Under the pieces are notes generated by a model, which was given only the letters and a program-made list of their open reading frames with translations, was not told the origin of the DNA and did not search any database. A stretch of DNA of 64,000 bases from Picochlorum sp. 'celeri' (lineage: Eukaryota > Chlorophyta > Trebouxiophyceae). Within the stretch, counting starts at the first letter, position 1. Every line of letters begins with the position of its first letter. The stretch spans positions 62,001 to 126,000 of the forward strand of contig JAACMV010000019.1 of NCBI GenBank assembly GCA_010909725.1. Direction: 5' to 3'. Both the position numbers and the translations under genes were made by a program. Positions 31,964 through 42,930 of the stretch are shown here, piece after piece.

Positions 31964-32326
31964 TTAGTCACCTCGTATCTTTTCTCCCGTCTTCTCCGCT
32001 GGCAAGGCTTTGTTGAAACCACCCTTGCGATTCATGTACTGCCGAGCAGTGCGCTTTGTCGCAGTCTTGACAGCTCCCTGATTCGCAGCTTCATCCTCCA
32101 CGTGCTTTCCCTGAGTACTTTCAAATCCAAAAGGTATACCCATGGCAACCATCATTTGAATCTCCTCTGCAGTCAGCTCTGCATCCAGCTGCACCTCTTT
32201 TTTTGGGGGGGCTTGCTTTGTCACTGGGGCTTTTGAGCCCTTCTTCTTCTTATCGTCTTGCTGGCCTCGGCTCGGGCTCTCCGACCCCCTCTTCCTCTTT
32301 TTCTTCAATTCATCATCCTTTGCCAT
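31964..32326 (-). CDS. SNRNP27: U4/U6.U5 tri-snRNP 27 kDa protein (SNRNP27)
   Basis: 120 aa. The N-terminus is a short Lys/Arg/Ser region (KKKRKRGSESPSRG), and the C-terminal domain is the family signature: EIQMMVAMGIPFGFESTQGK and RTARQYMNRKGGFNKALP. SNRNP27 joins the tri-snRNP and acts near the 5' splice site during activation. The start chosen is the ATG at 32326. An in-frame ATG at 32380 would overlap the end of COA6 and add residues not seen in the family. The stop lies 15 nt from the convergent DHHC gene. Confidence 0.9.
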   Translation of the reverse strand: MAKDDELKKKRKRGSESPSRGQQDDKKKKGSKAPVTKQAPPKKEVQLDAELTAEEIQMMVAMGIPFGFESTQGKHVEDEAANQGAVKTATKRTARQYMNRKGGFNKALPAEKTGEKIRGD

Positions 32327-32354
32327 CCCGAATTTGAACACCTTCAGATGCCGT

Positions 32355-32760
32355 TCAATCCCTCTGGTCTTTCCCTGCAAGAGTCCCTACTGAAGTTTTC
32401 TCGCTCGCGTTGATATTGGACTTCAAGGTTCTCAACACCCCAAGCTCCCTGTCTCGTGTCGCGTCAAAGTGTTTGACCCAAGATGCCTTGCAAGAAGCCT
32501 CAAAATCCTTCCGTTGCTTCGCACACACTTCGGGCACTGGATCGTTGGCAGATAGCTCTATTCCTCTGCTGTCAAGGCACTGGTAATAGTCGTCCCTAGC
32601 CTGCATATGCACGAAAAAAGCAATCAATCACTACATTATGCCTTTTAAATTCAAAAATGCATCAAATATACCGTATATATACCTTGTAACAACGCGTTCG
32701 AGCAGATTTGAGCACCGTATCGTCTGTCAAGTCGTCTTTTTTGCCACCCAACTCGCCCAT
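32355..32760 (-). CDS. COA6: COA6-type cytochrome c oxidase assembly factor
   Basis: Exons 32683-32760 and 32355-32600 join at phase 0 across an 82-nt intron (GTATAT...ATATGCAG); the product has 107 aa. The join creates the twin-cysteine helix-turn-helix: RCYK|ARDDYYQCL is CX9C and EVCAKQRKDFEASC gives CX10C, the spacing typical of COA6, with SWVKHFDATRDRE after it as in the human protein. COA6 sits in the mitochondrial intermembrane space and helps load copper on COX2. Only 28 nt separate its stop from the SNRNP27 start on the same strand, so the two transcripts must overlap or be read together. Confidence 0.92.
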
Positions 32761-33046
32761 TGACGATATATCATCAATGAGAAAGACACGTGAGCTATTG
32801 AATAAAGAAAAGAATTTCCAATGGGTCGATAACGGAGCGAATACAGCATTTGGTATGCATTTAAAAACTATACTTAAAATCTTATATAAGGAGAGTTTGC
32901 ATGCTCAGTGCATTGCGCTGATCTGTCGATTCAGAAACCACAGTTTGTGGTATTCAAAACAAAGTATTTCATAGAGTGTGATAGAATCCGAACAGATTGC
33001 AATCACCCAGCAACTGTGAGTTCTCTGCATCCGGCGACCAGCAGCA

Positions 33047-36000
33047 ATGGAGGATGTGCGAGAGAGCCGCTTTTTCAGCTTTCCAGACGAGGAAGAGAAG
33101 ATTTTAAAGTATTGGAATTCCATCGATGCATTTCATGAGCAATTGCGGCGAACTGAGGGGAAGCCAGAATATGTCTTTTTTGACGGCCCTCCTTTTGCAA
33201 CTGGCATGCCTCATTATGGTCATTTGCTCGCTGGAACGATCAAAGTATGTGTATGCATTGAATATGTAGGGCGTTTGAGGGTGGGTGGTGGGTTTTGGGG
33301 TGGCGGCATGGCCGAGGACAGGGTTGCTTTGTGTGAAGAGGCTGATGATGTTACTGGCCTTGTGTGATTGCAGGATATTGTGACTCGATATGCTAGTGCG
33401 ACTGGGCATCATGTATCACGACGTTTTGGATGGGATTGCCATGGGCTGCCAGTGGAGTATGAGATTGACAAGAAGCTTGGTATGTGAATTGGTGTCAGTT
33501 TGGAGGGTGTTCATGGCCGGTTGCGATTGACTGGGGTGTCCACTGTGTAGATATAAAGACTCGTCAGGATGTTCTCGATCTTGGTATTGCAAATTACAAT
33601 GAGGAATGCCGGAGTATTGTGATGAGATATTCAAAGGAGTGGGAGAGTATTGTGACCAGAATGGGACGCTGGATTGATTTCGAGAATGATTACAAGACGC
33701 TGGATCCAACATTCATGGAGAGTGTGTGGTGGGTTTTCAAGCAATTGTACGAGAAAGGGCTTGTGTACAGAGGATTCAAGGTGAGTTGTTATTACCTTTT
33801 GAATTGATATCGAGCAATGATGAATTAGCAAACATAATTTCTGACACCTCTTGTGCGAGGGCCTCTGGGCCCGTTGAACGGAATGTTGCTTCATATCCTG
33901 AGCTCTATCATGATATAATTTACATCAATAAATGATGATGTGTGCGTGCTCATGGTTGTCGTATTGGTGATCTATGTTGCAGGTCATGCCGTATTCTACT
34001 GGATGTACAACTGCCCTGTCAAATTTTGAAGCTGGACAGAACTACAAGGATGTGTCTGATCCTGCAGTAATCGTGTCCTTTCCGATGGATGATGATCCAG
34101 ATGGTGCATCTCTGGTGGCGTGGACAACCACTCCGTGGACATTGCCATCGAATTTGGCACTCTGTGTGAACCCAGAATTCACCTATCTTAAAGTGAAGGA
34201 CCCTGCGACTGGAAATGTATTCATTATCGGGAAAGAGCGTCTTGGAGAGATACCTGGAGCTGTTCCTAAAAAGAAAAAGTCGAAGAAAGGAGATGATGGG
34301 GCAGCAGCTCACGGTTTTGAAATTATGCAAGAAATCCCAGGCTCTGATCTTGTTGGAAAGAGGTACACACCGTTGTTTCCATTTTTCGCTGATATGAAGG
34401 CAGAGGGAGCTTTCCAGGTGTGCGGAGATTCGTATGTGACGTCAGACTCTGGTACTGGAATTGTCCACCAGGCCCCTGCTTTTGGTGAGGATGATTACCG
34501 TGTTTGTTTGGCACATGGGGTAATCAAGAAGGGCGGTGTTGTCCCGTGTCCTGTTGACGACGATGGCTGCTTCACGTCCCATGTTCCTGATTTTGAGGGT
34601 CATCACGTGAAGGAAGCGGACAAGGAGATCATTGCCGCCGTTAAAGGCCTTGGCAGGTTGATTAGTTCCGGATCCATTGTCCATTCCTATCCATTTTGCT
34701 GGAGGTCTGATACACCTCTGATATATAAAACTGTTCCATCATGGTTCGTCAAGGTTGAAGAGATCAAACCTCAATTACTCAAAAATAATGCTCAGACAAA
34801 TTGGGTGCCATCTTATGTGAAGGAGAAGCGATTCCATAATTGGCTGGAGGGTGCTCGAGATTGGGCGATTTCTAGAACAAGATTCTGGGGCACGCCAATT
34901 CCAATCTGGATGAGTGATGATGGCGAAGAAATTGTTGTTATCGGATCCAAACAAGAGCTCGAAGAACTCACGGGTGCAAAGGTTGATGATTTGCATAGAC
35001 ATTTCATTGACACATTGACAATTCCATCAAAGCAAGGCAAGGGCGAACTGAAAAGGGTTGAAGATGTCTTTGATTGCTGGTTTGAATCAGGATCAATGCC
35101 GTATGCACAGGCACATTATCCTTTTGAGAATCAGGATAAATTCGAAAACAACTTTCCAGGTGACTTTGTTGCAGAGGGCCTCGATCAAACACGTGGCTGG
35201 TTCTACACCATGATGGTTTTATCGACTGCATTGTTCGATAAACCTGCATTCAAAAACCTGGTATGCAATGGTCTCGTGCTGGCATCAGATGGTAAAAAGA
35301 TGAGTAAAAGGCTGAAGAACTATCCAGATCCGTTGGAGGTTGTACACAAGTACGGTGCAGATGCCTTGAGATTGTATCTCATCAACTCCCCTGTCGTGAG
35401 GGCAGAGACCCTCAAATTTCAGGAAGAAGGGGTATCAGGTGTCATTAGAGAAGTATTCTTGCCATGGTATAATGCATACAGATTTGCAGCTCAGAACATT
35501 TTGAGGTGGGAGGCAGAAACAGGAAAGCAACTCAACCCTGACAAAGTTTTAGAACAGCCACAAACTAATATCCTGGATAAATGGATTTCAGCGGCTGTGC
35601 GTAGTCTCACTCGAGTTATGAGCAAAGAAATGCAGGCATATAGATTATACACAGTTGTACCCTTCTTGGTCAAGTTCATCGACAACCTGACAAATATTTA
35701 TGTCAGATACAACAGGAAGCGTCTCAAAGGGCGCAACGGCCCAGAGGATACAGCAATGGCATTGGCCACTCTGCATCATGTATTAGTGATGCTGTGCAAA
35801 GCCATGGCTCCATTTACTCCGTTCTTTACCGAGAACATGTATCAGAACTTGAAGCGTGCAATGCAAGATGAACAGCCTGCATCATTACATTGGTGCGACT
35901 TCCCTGCTGCTGAGGAGGAAATGTCTGGAGACGAGCACCTGCAAGCTAGTGTGACAAGGATGCAATCTGTCATCGACCTTGTCCGTCAAATCCGCACAAA

Positions 36001-36784
36001 GCATAACCGTTCCGTAAAGACTCCTATCAAAGAAGTGATTATCGCACATGTTGATGACTCTTTCTTGGCAGACATTGCAGGAGAGTTGCAGGAGTTTGTC
36101 GCAGAGGAGTGCAATACCCTGAACATTCAAGTCTGCAATGACCCCATGAAATACTCAATACTGAAGGCTGATCCAGACTTTAGAGTCCTTGGAAAGAAGC
36201 TCGGTAAAAAAATGGGACAGGTTGCTAAAGCCATCAAGAATCTCCCTCAAGATGAACTCATCAGCTTGAAAGATGGAAAATCAATAGAGGTTGAAGGAGA
36301 AACAATTACTCCCGAGGATGTGAAGATTCTGAACGAATTCAAGATGCCTGAAGGGTATCCCAACCCCGAGGAATTGGATGCAGCAGGAGATGGTGAAGTC
36401 CTCGTTCTCGTGGACCTTCACATCGACACTGATATGCTTACATCCAAGATGGCCAGAGAAATTGTGAATAGAATTCAGAAGCAACGCAAATCATGTGGTA
36501 TCAATCTCCAAGACACCATTGAAGTGTTCCTTCAAGCTGACAACATTCCTGAAGACACATTGACCAACATCTTGTCTTCACAAGAGGCATACATCACAGA
36601 AGCTGTTGGCGTTCCGATCCATCTGTGGAATGAGGGCAGTCACGCATCCATCAAGAATGCACCAGAGGAAGAAGTGTTCAAGCAGGAACACACCATACAG
36701 AGCGGTGAGGAATCATTGGACATCACAGTCACCATTGTCCGAACAGCCAGCATCAGCCAAGAGCTTGAACAGACACATATTTAA
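33047..36784 (+). CDS. cytosolic isoleucyl-tRNA synthetase
   Basis: Exons 33047-33244, 33374-33479, 33551-33780 and 33983-36784 give 1111 aa. Introns are 129, 71 and 202 nt (donors GTATGT, GTATGT, GTGAGT). Class I features: [16 protein letters not shown] (HIGH motif as HYGH, residues 56-59), [38 protein letters not shown], an editing (CP1) domain with [15 protein letters not shown] and the downstream [15 protein letters not shown], and [12 protein letters not shown] (about residue 616). The anticodon-binding domain and a eukaryote-type C-terminal extension follow. There is no transit peptide, so the enzyme should be cytosolic. Length fits the eukaryotic cytosolic form (about 1070-1260 aa). 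Confidence 0.95.
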
Positions 36785-36855
36785 TATTCACCAGTGTCAG
36801 TATCTATTTGTTACATGTCTTCATGTAATACTATTGCGTTTACAATACTTCATCA

Positions 36856-37299
36856 TTACATCACGGTGCAGCATGCGCAGCCACTCTCATGCCCATCCTC
36901 CCAACTATCAATGCTTGTGGGCGATGATGGATGAGGATCCCTCTCAAACTCAACTACCGTCGTCAAGGCAACACCATCAGAAAAATCCGCCCATGACACA
37001 TTACGCTTTAAACACGAATCATCTTTCGGTACATCCATCGCCGCTGACGTTGACAGTGCAGATTTCAGCGGTGGTCTACTGCTCGCACCCGTCGACATTG
37101 GTGACACACCCTCTCCTTCCTTTGAAAAAGGTGACACTAATCCGCCTACAGGAGAATCCAAAAATTCATCCTCCATCACAAACACCACTCGACCATCCTC
37201 ATCAACATTAAAATTACTATCGCCTTGACCCTCTACTGTGGGAGCAGGGCTCTTGTCGTCACCTACATCTCGAAGAGCCATAGCCTCGTCTTCCATCAC
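36856..37299 (-). CDS. small acidic SW-motif protein with C-terminal CaaX-like end
   Basis: 147 aa from the ATG at 37299; the frame is open further to 37449, so the start is uncertain. The protein is acidic and Ser/Pro-rich. It ends GCACCTVM: the last four residues CTVM fit a CaaX box (Met favours farnesylation) and the Cys at -6 and -8 could be acylated, which predicts membrane attachment. Two short motifs, DEDGRVVFVMED and KRNVSWADFSDG followed by VVEFERD, recur in the gene at 43507-44571 on the other side of the methyltransferase. The SW-x-D...L..V..F pattern resembles a short motif I have seen in plant proteins of unknown function. No enzyme domain is visible. Confidence 0.6.
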   Translation of the reverse strand: MMEDEAMALRDVGDDKSPAPTVEGQGDSNFNVDEDGRVVFVMEDEFLDSPVGGLVSPFSKEGEGVSPMSTGASSRPPLKSALSTSAAMDVPKDDSCLKRNVSWADFSDGVALTTVVEFERDPHPSSPTSIDSWEDGHESGCACCTVM

Positions 37300-38316
37300 T
37301 CTATACACATGCACTACTACTAGTAGTGAAAGCCTCTCAGAAAAGAATGCAATCAACCCTCTCAGAAGAATACAATGGACACGGCCATGCCAATCAACGC
37401 CAGAGACACCCACAACGACAGCCGCTCTCCCACCCGTGCAAACTTCCAAAACACTCCACGGAATCCCGTCCTCTGAGAGAATAAACTCGGCGCTATATTC
37501 ACAAATAATTCAGTTAGGGTCGCAGGCAATCTCCGTCAATAATGAAACAAGAGGAATGAGTTTTTGTGTCAACAAATCAATCAACTGTCAAGCGATTCGC
37601 ACATCTCTGCTCACCTTTCAGTTTAATATACGTGCACGTACAAATCGTCAGCAGCAAAACGCATACAAACGATCGGAAATCAAATAAAGCTGACATACTA
37701 CTCTGACACGCGAGCCACTGAAACTATTCCCATGGCAGTACCGTCGTCAGGTATCTATTCGGTTTCCTTTATCCCTGAAAGACACAGATGAATAAAGTCG
37801 AGTATTCTACGAGGACGAATGGGTGCCTCAGTCAAAAGATGTATGGGTTGAACATTGGGGCATTGCAGATGTTCGGGTGATACCAAATGGTATATATTAC
37901 GGAGTTCCGTAATATGATGGAATAGAAACAAATTCAAAATCCCATGCGTGGGGATATATCCGTTCCATGCTGATCAACCAATCATCGCGGCTCCACTCGT
38001 AGAATCAATAGTTTTCAATCAATTTACATGATAGATATAGTAGGTATTATAGGAGTATCAGGTATGTGGCGACCTCGTCGAGGCAGTCGTTACTTTGTTG
38101 GTTGTTGGTCAGCGTGTCCTACATGTTTTCTGCATCTTTGGATGAGATCTCCATCGATTCTATAGTTCATTTACTATTATTGTGTATGTAGGGGTTGGAT
38201 TTAGGTATCCTTGGGAATAATCGAGTACTGGGGCGACACGTTTTTGTATTTGTTTCTCGTCGCTCGTGTACAATAAAAAAGCCCGAGGGTTCTCTCAAAG
38301 ACTGCGTGAGAGAGAA
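37300..38316. other. long intergenic region, divergent promoters, with adjacent palindromes
   Basis: 1017 nt between the CaaX gene (minus) and the methyltransferase (plus). At 37881-37892 is TACCA-AA-TGGTA and at 37894-37915 a 10-bp inverted repeat with a 2-nt spacer (ATATTACGGA, GT, then its complement). Small open frames on both strands (plus 37238-37687, minus 37755-37937) show no family marks. CACTACTACTAGTAGTG near 37310 is a further short inverted repeat. Confidence 0.5.
37881..37915. promoter_or_regulatory. pair of adjacent inverted repeats
   Basis: A 5-bp-arm and a 10-bp-arm inverted repeat separated by one base, about 400 nt upstream of the methyltransferase ATG. They could be a dimeric factor site or a small hairpin; seen directly, function unknown. 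Confidence 0.3.
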
Positions 38317-41300
38317 ATGGGGGGTCGACATGACTCGAAGCGCAAGGCACTCAAGAGTGTGAATTCTGTTGGACTGGAGGGGTCTCAGGATAGGAATACC
38401 CTGTCGAGTGGTGATGGGGATGGTGTCAAGGTGGCAAAGAAGCAGCGGGGGGCAAAGTCAATGACGGGGTCTGGTCGGCGTGCTGCTCAGAACCATGATT
38501 TTGATGAGTCTAAAATGCATTCATGTGATGGTTTTGGGGAGAAGATGAAGATTGTTTTGGAGAAGGAGTGTAAAGATGAGGTGGAGGTGTTGGAAGAGAC
38601 TGGGGGTGTGGTGGCAGTGCAAGGGAAGAAGAAGGAGGTTCGTCGGATTCACGATTTTTGCATCGCGGATGCAAAGGGTCACGCGGAGCCATTGGAGTCG
38701 TTGGAATTCATGCAGAAACGAAAGAAGAAGATGATGCTGAGTGGGATTGTGTACCCAGAGCATGGTGCCATGGAGAAGGCTGTTGGCCGGCGTGTGGCAA
38801 AGCCATTTGGGCCAGTGACTGGATATAGTGTGGTGCTGTCGGAGGCTGAGAGGGCTATTGTGGTTTGTACGAGTCGGGCAGAGTATCGAGTGGTGAAGCC
38901 GGCTGCAGTGTATAAGAAATCGTTTGAAAATCTTGATGGACAGGCAGCTATTGCGCATCAGGTGTATCATGCTATTAAGAATATCGGGATGGAGACTGTC
39001 CGACTGGACCATGTGATTGCTCATCTCGCTCGATGCAAGGTGACGAAGGATTTTTCATCCCCCAGGGAAGGATTGCTTATAAACGGATCGTTTGTATTGG
39101 AGCAGTTGAAGATGGTGGATGAGAGGATATCCTCATGTGGGTTTTATACCGAGTTGAAGGAAGAGGTGTCGAGGTACATGTACAAGGGGCGGTTTGCGAG
39201 CGAAGACTCTACTGGTATTGTTATTCAGAGAGAGGGAAGTGATTCGGCTGTGGATGCGCAAGAGATTGCGGATCAGCAGTATGCAATGCAATTACAAGCC
39301 AAGATGGATCGGGAGGTTACGGCTGGCAGGAATGCGTCGCGAGAATGCCAGGAGTATATCAAGGTGAATGAAGAAGAAATAGCAGGGGATTATCCTCTTC
39401 CGATGCAATATGTAAAGGAGGAGGAGGAACTGGATGAATTCATCTTGTATGATGAAGAATTGGAAATGCTCAGTCCTGAGGAGTATCCAAAGAGAGTATT
39501 GACCCAATACTCGATTTATAATGCTGATGGGTTTTTAACGTCGCTCGAGTTACTGCCAATGTGGAGTGGGGTGGATCCTGATGTTGCCCTGTATGCGTCT
39601 GGGATTGTTGTTGAGGATTCCTCAGGAGACTGTCAGGTTGCAGCCATGGAAGGGGGAGGTTCCAGTGGTGCAGGTGGCGACAAGCAGCGCGGCATGAGAA
39701 TGTCACTCAGTCAGATTCGTGAATGGGTGGTTGAACTTGGACCAGACATGGTGTTTATATCGATTCGAACTGATATTGGGTGGTATAGTTTGTTGGAACC
39801 AGCAGCAAAGTACAAGCCTTGGGCAGATGTGGTGATGAAGTGCGCCCATATGGCTGCATCCACGCTTCAGATGGTGACCGAGGAATCAAGGGCGTCTCGA
39901 TTGTCATACAATGATATTGTGAAAAGGCTGTGTGCGGTTCAAGAGGAGTCAAAGGCGTTTGTATCAAACAAACATGCGTCTGTGGATCGCTTCTTGTCTG
40001 TGCATGCACAAATTTTCCTGAGCTGTTTCGAGCACTTTCCAAGTGAGTCTGTTCGAAAATGCGCTTTTGTTATGACACTGAAAGAAAAGCTTAATTCCGT
40101 TAAGCATTCGAAACTGTATGTATCGTCGTCTAGAGGCAGAGGAAGGGGAACAAATAGGAATCCCATGAAGGACAGAGCTGCTGGCACGAGGGCAAAACCA
40201 ATGACGGCAACAGCGACGGCCATGGTGAAGTCAGTGTGGCAGTCTTACTTTGCATCAGAATCATCTGCAGATGGTTCTGAGGAAGTGGCACACGAAGTTG
40301 AAGAAGATGAGAACGAGGACATTGAAGATGAGTCTACCGAGACGGCATTAGCAAACCAGCAGGCTGGAAAGCTAAAAGTGTCCGGAGTCAGAGTGCAGCA
40401 AACCTTGCCGGATGATTTGATGATTGATGTTGCCGTCCCCCAAAAGTCGACCGCGTGGATTTTGTGCAATCCGATGAAAAATTCCAGCACCTTCTCATCT
40501 GCCAAAATTGGAAAGATGGTGATATCCTTGGGAGACTGCGTGTATGTGAACTCAACAGACAATGGACCCACTATTGGGCTTGTCCAAGCTCTGTTTGAGA
40601 AGAAGAATACAAAGATGATTCAGATTAGAATTCTGAAACAAGGGTGTGATACCGTGCTTGGAGATGCAGCATCTGAGGAAGAACTCTTTTTGACTCAGGA
40701 AGCGATGTCTGTAGAATTACGTCAGATTCTTGGTAAAGTCAACGCCAAAAGACGCGATAGAGTGTGGGATGTAGTGCATAGAATCAAACAGTTTCACGAG
40801 GACACTGCTCTGAGGAAAAGGAACGAAGAAGTGAAACATGCAAAGAAGGGCTCGCTTGAATTCTTTTGGTCAAAAGAGTATGTTCCCGAGGAAGGAATGT
40901 TTAAGGATGCGTCAAAGCTAGATTTTGGTAAGATATTGAGGGAGAGTGAGGACGAGGAGGATGAGATTTCTGCTATAGCTACTGACAGTGGGGTAATGAT
41001 TGACGAGATTGAATATTCAAAAGGACAATTCGTGTATGTGTATCCAGACGTGTTTGATCAAATGCCCGAAGCCAATAAAGAGTATGAAGTTCCGAAATAT
41101 TTGTCAAATGCGAGATATCACAAAGGCTCGTATGATGGACTGCGAGCATGGGGTATTGGCCGTCTTGTCAAGGTGGGGAAGCAGGCTTCCAAACAGTCAC
41201 CAAAGCCTGGAAGTGAGGTGGATGCAGTTGTTTTGCAGCGATTTTGGAGACCAGAGGATATTTCTATCGATCTTGCAAACAAAGCAACATCCTATTATGA

Positions 41301-42930
41301 CATTTACGCAGGCAATGAAGAAATTGAAGTTGACACAGAGGATATTGTTGGCCCTGTTAACGTTGGAAGTGCTTGTCACCCAGAGAGTAAAGATACTTTC
41401 ATCTGCGTCGGATCTTTTGACAGAAAGAAAAAGGCGATCAAAGCGGCTCCGAAGGAGTTTGCTGCTTCGGCACATGCTGTAAAGTCTACAAGTGATGGGA
41501 AAGGGAAAGATGCTGAAGAGAAAGGAAAAAGCACCGGACATACCCGCAGTTCGGAGGCAGACCCAATCTCCCTCTCAACAATGGATATATTCGCAGGTTG
41601 TGGGGGGCTTTCTGAAGGTATGCATCAGGCCAAGGCTGCTGTAACCAAGTGGGCCATTGAGTATGAGGAACCAGCAGCAGAATCGTTCAAGTTGAATAAT
41701 CCAGAGGCTGCCGTATTTTGCAACAATTGCAATGTACTACTCCACGCTGCAATGGTAAAAGCAGGGCAAGAGGCAGACTGCATGGCGTCTGAAGAGGCTG
41801 TGCAGGGATCAAACAAATTGACATCTGAAGAGAAGGAAAACTTGCCTCGTCCTGGTGAAGTCGATTTCATATGCGGTGGTCCGCCTTGCCAAGGGTATTC
41901 CGGAATGAATAGATTCAACAAAGGCAACTGGTCCATGGTGCAGAACTCCATGGTCATGGCATTTTTATCGTATGCAGATTTCTACAGGCCAAGGTACTTT
42001 TTGCTGGAGAATGTCAGGAACTTTGTTTCTCATAACAAGTCGTTCACCTTTAGGCTGACATTGCGCTCCTTGTTGGATATGGGATACCAAGTACGATTTG
42101 GAGTCCTGAACGCAGGTAACTTTGGTGTGTCACAGTCGAGGAAGAGAACCTTTATTTGGGCTGCTGCACCCCAAGAAAACTTGCCATCATGGCCACGGCT
42201 GATGCACTGCTTCCGAACACCCCAGCTTACAATAAAACTACCTGGAGATGTTCAGTACACAGCAGTGCCACAGACCGATGGGGCTCCCTTGAGACCTGTG
42301 ACTGTGCATGATGCCATTAGTGACCTCCCACCCATCACAAATGGCCATGACTCTGAAGTGTCTTCCTACTCCACACCTCCATCATCTGCCTTCCAAATAG
42401 CTGTGAGAGGAAACTGTGACGTCCTATATGATCACGTGTGCAAGTACATGAATGAACTGAACATGGAAAGATGCCGATGCATTCCCAAGAATTGTCCTGG
42501 AGCTGATTGGAGGGTGCTCGAAGAAATTGTCGCCAAGGACCCAAGCAGAAAAGTATTCAAAGGGCAGCCCCTCGTTCCATGGTGTCTTCCAAACACAGCC
42601 GATCGCCACAATGGATGGAGAGGACTCTTTGGCCGACTGGATTGGTCAGGACACTTCCCAACATCAACCACAGATCCCCAGCCCATGGGAAAAGTAGGAC
42701 AAGTCTTCCACCCAGAGCAAGACAGAATCGTATCAGTCAGAGAATGTGCCCGTGCTCAAGGCTTCCCTGATCGGCATCGCTTTGTAGGAAACGTTCAAAA
42801 CAAGCACAGGCAGGTCGGAAATGCAGTCCCACCACCACTGGCTGCTGCCTTGGGCAGAGAACTGCGGAAAGCTCTCGAAGAAAAAGAGGCAATGTTATCC
42901 AAGAAAATGATGAAAGCGTTGGAAATGTAA
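38317..42930 (+). CDS. MET1: maintenance DNA (cytosine-5) methyltransferase, DNMT1/MET1 type
   Basis: 1537 aa, one exon, from the first ATG (38317); the frame upstream starts at a GTG. Layout: a basic N-terminus; a first replication-foci domain (about residues 108-270, RRIHDFC...GPVTGYSVVLSEAE); a second one (about 370-540, DEFILYDEELEML...FLTSLELLPMWSG); an acidic linker; BAH1 (about 732-810, VISLGDCVYVNS); BAH2 (about 900-1020, SKGQFVYVYP); and the catalytic domain from 1087 with DIFAGCGGLSEG (motif I), GGPPCQGYSGMNRF (motif IV, catalytic Cys), FLLENVRNF (VI), SQSRKRTFIWAA (VIII), RECARAQGFPD (IX) and HRQVGNAVPPPLA (X). Two replication-foci domains and no CXXC zinc finger match plant MET1 rather than animal DNMT1. 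The enzyme copies CG methylation after replication. All catalytic motifs look intact. Confidence 0.96.
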   Translation: MGGRHDSKRKALKSVNSVGLEGSQDRNTLSSGDGDGVKVAKKQRGAKSMTGSGRRAAQNHDFDESKMHSCDGFGEKMKIVLEKECKDEVEVLEETGGVVAVQGKKKEVRRIHDFCIADAKGHAEPLESLEFMQKRKKKMMLSGIVYPEHGAMEKAVGRRVAKPFGPVTGYSVVLSEAERAIVVCTSRAEYRVVKPAAVYKKSFENLDGQAAIAHQVYHAIKNIGMETVRLDHVIAHLARCKVTKDFSSPREGLLINGSFVLEQLKMVDERISSCGFYTELKEEVSRYMYKGRFASEDSTGIVIQREGSDSAVDAQEIADQQYAMQLQAKMDREVTAGRNASRECQEYIKVNEEEIAGDYPLPMQYVKEEEELDEFILYDEELEMLSPEEYPKRVLTQYSIYNADGFLTSLELLPMWSGVDPDVALYASGIVVEDSSGDCQVAAMEGGGSSGAGGDKQRGMRMSLSQIREWVVELGPDMVFISIRTDIGWYSLLEPAAKYKPWADVVMKCAHMAASTLQMVTEESRASRLSYNDIVKRLCAVQEESKAFVSNKHASVDRFLSVHAQIFLSCFEHFPSESVRKCAFVMTLKEKLNSVKHSKLYVSSSRGRGRGTNRNPMKDRAAGTRAKPMTATATAMVKSVWQSYFASESSADGSEEVAHEVEEDENEDIEDESTETALANQQAGKLKVSGVRVQQTLPDDLMIDVAVPQKSTAWILCNPMKNSSTFSSAKIGKMVISLGDCVYVNSTDNGPTIGLVQALFEKKNTKMIQIRILKQGCDTVLGDAASEEELFLTQEAMSVELRQILGKVNAKRRDRVWDVVHRIKQFHEDTALRKRNEEVKHAKKGSLEFFWSKEYVPEEGMFKDASKLDFGKILRESEDEEDEISAIATDSGVMIDEIEYSKGQFVYVYPDVFDQMPEANKEYEVPKYLSNARYHKGSYDGLRAWGIGRLVKVGKQASKQSPKPGSEVDAVVLQRFWRPEDISIDLANKATSYYDIYAGNEEIEVDTEDIVGPVNVGSACHPESKDTFICVGSFDRKKKAIKAAPKEFAASAHAVKSTSDGKGKDAEEKGKSTGHTRSSEADPISLSTMDIFAGCGGLSEGMHQAKAAVTKWAIEYEEPAAESFKLNNPEAAVFCNNCNVLLHAAMVKAGQEADCMASEEAVQGSNKLTSEEKENLPRPGEVDFICGGPPCQGYSGMNRFNKGNWSMVQNSMVMAFLSYADFYRPRYFLLENVRNFVSHNKSFTFRLTLRSLLDMGYQVRFGVLNAGNFGVSQSRKRTFIWAAAPQENLPSWPRLMHCFRTPQLTIKLPGDVQYTAVPQTDGAPLRPVTVHDAISDLPPITNGHDSEVSSYSTPPSSAFQIAVRGNCDVLYDHVCKYMNELNMERCRCIPKNCPGADWRVLEEIVAKDPSRKVFKGQPLVPWCLPNTADRHNGWRGLFGRLDWSGHFPTSTTDPQPMGKVGQVFHPEQDRIVSVRECARAQGFPDRHRFVGNVQNKHRQVGNAVPPPLAAALGRELRKALEEKEAMLSKKMMKALEM

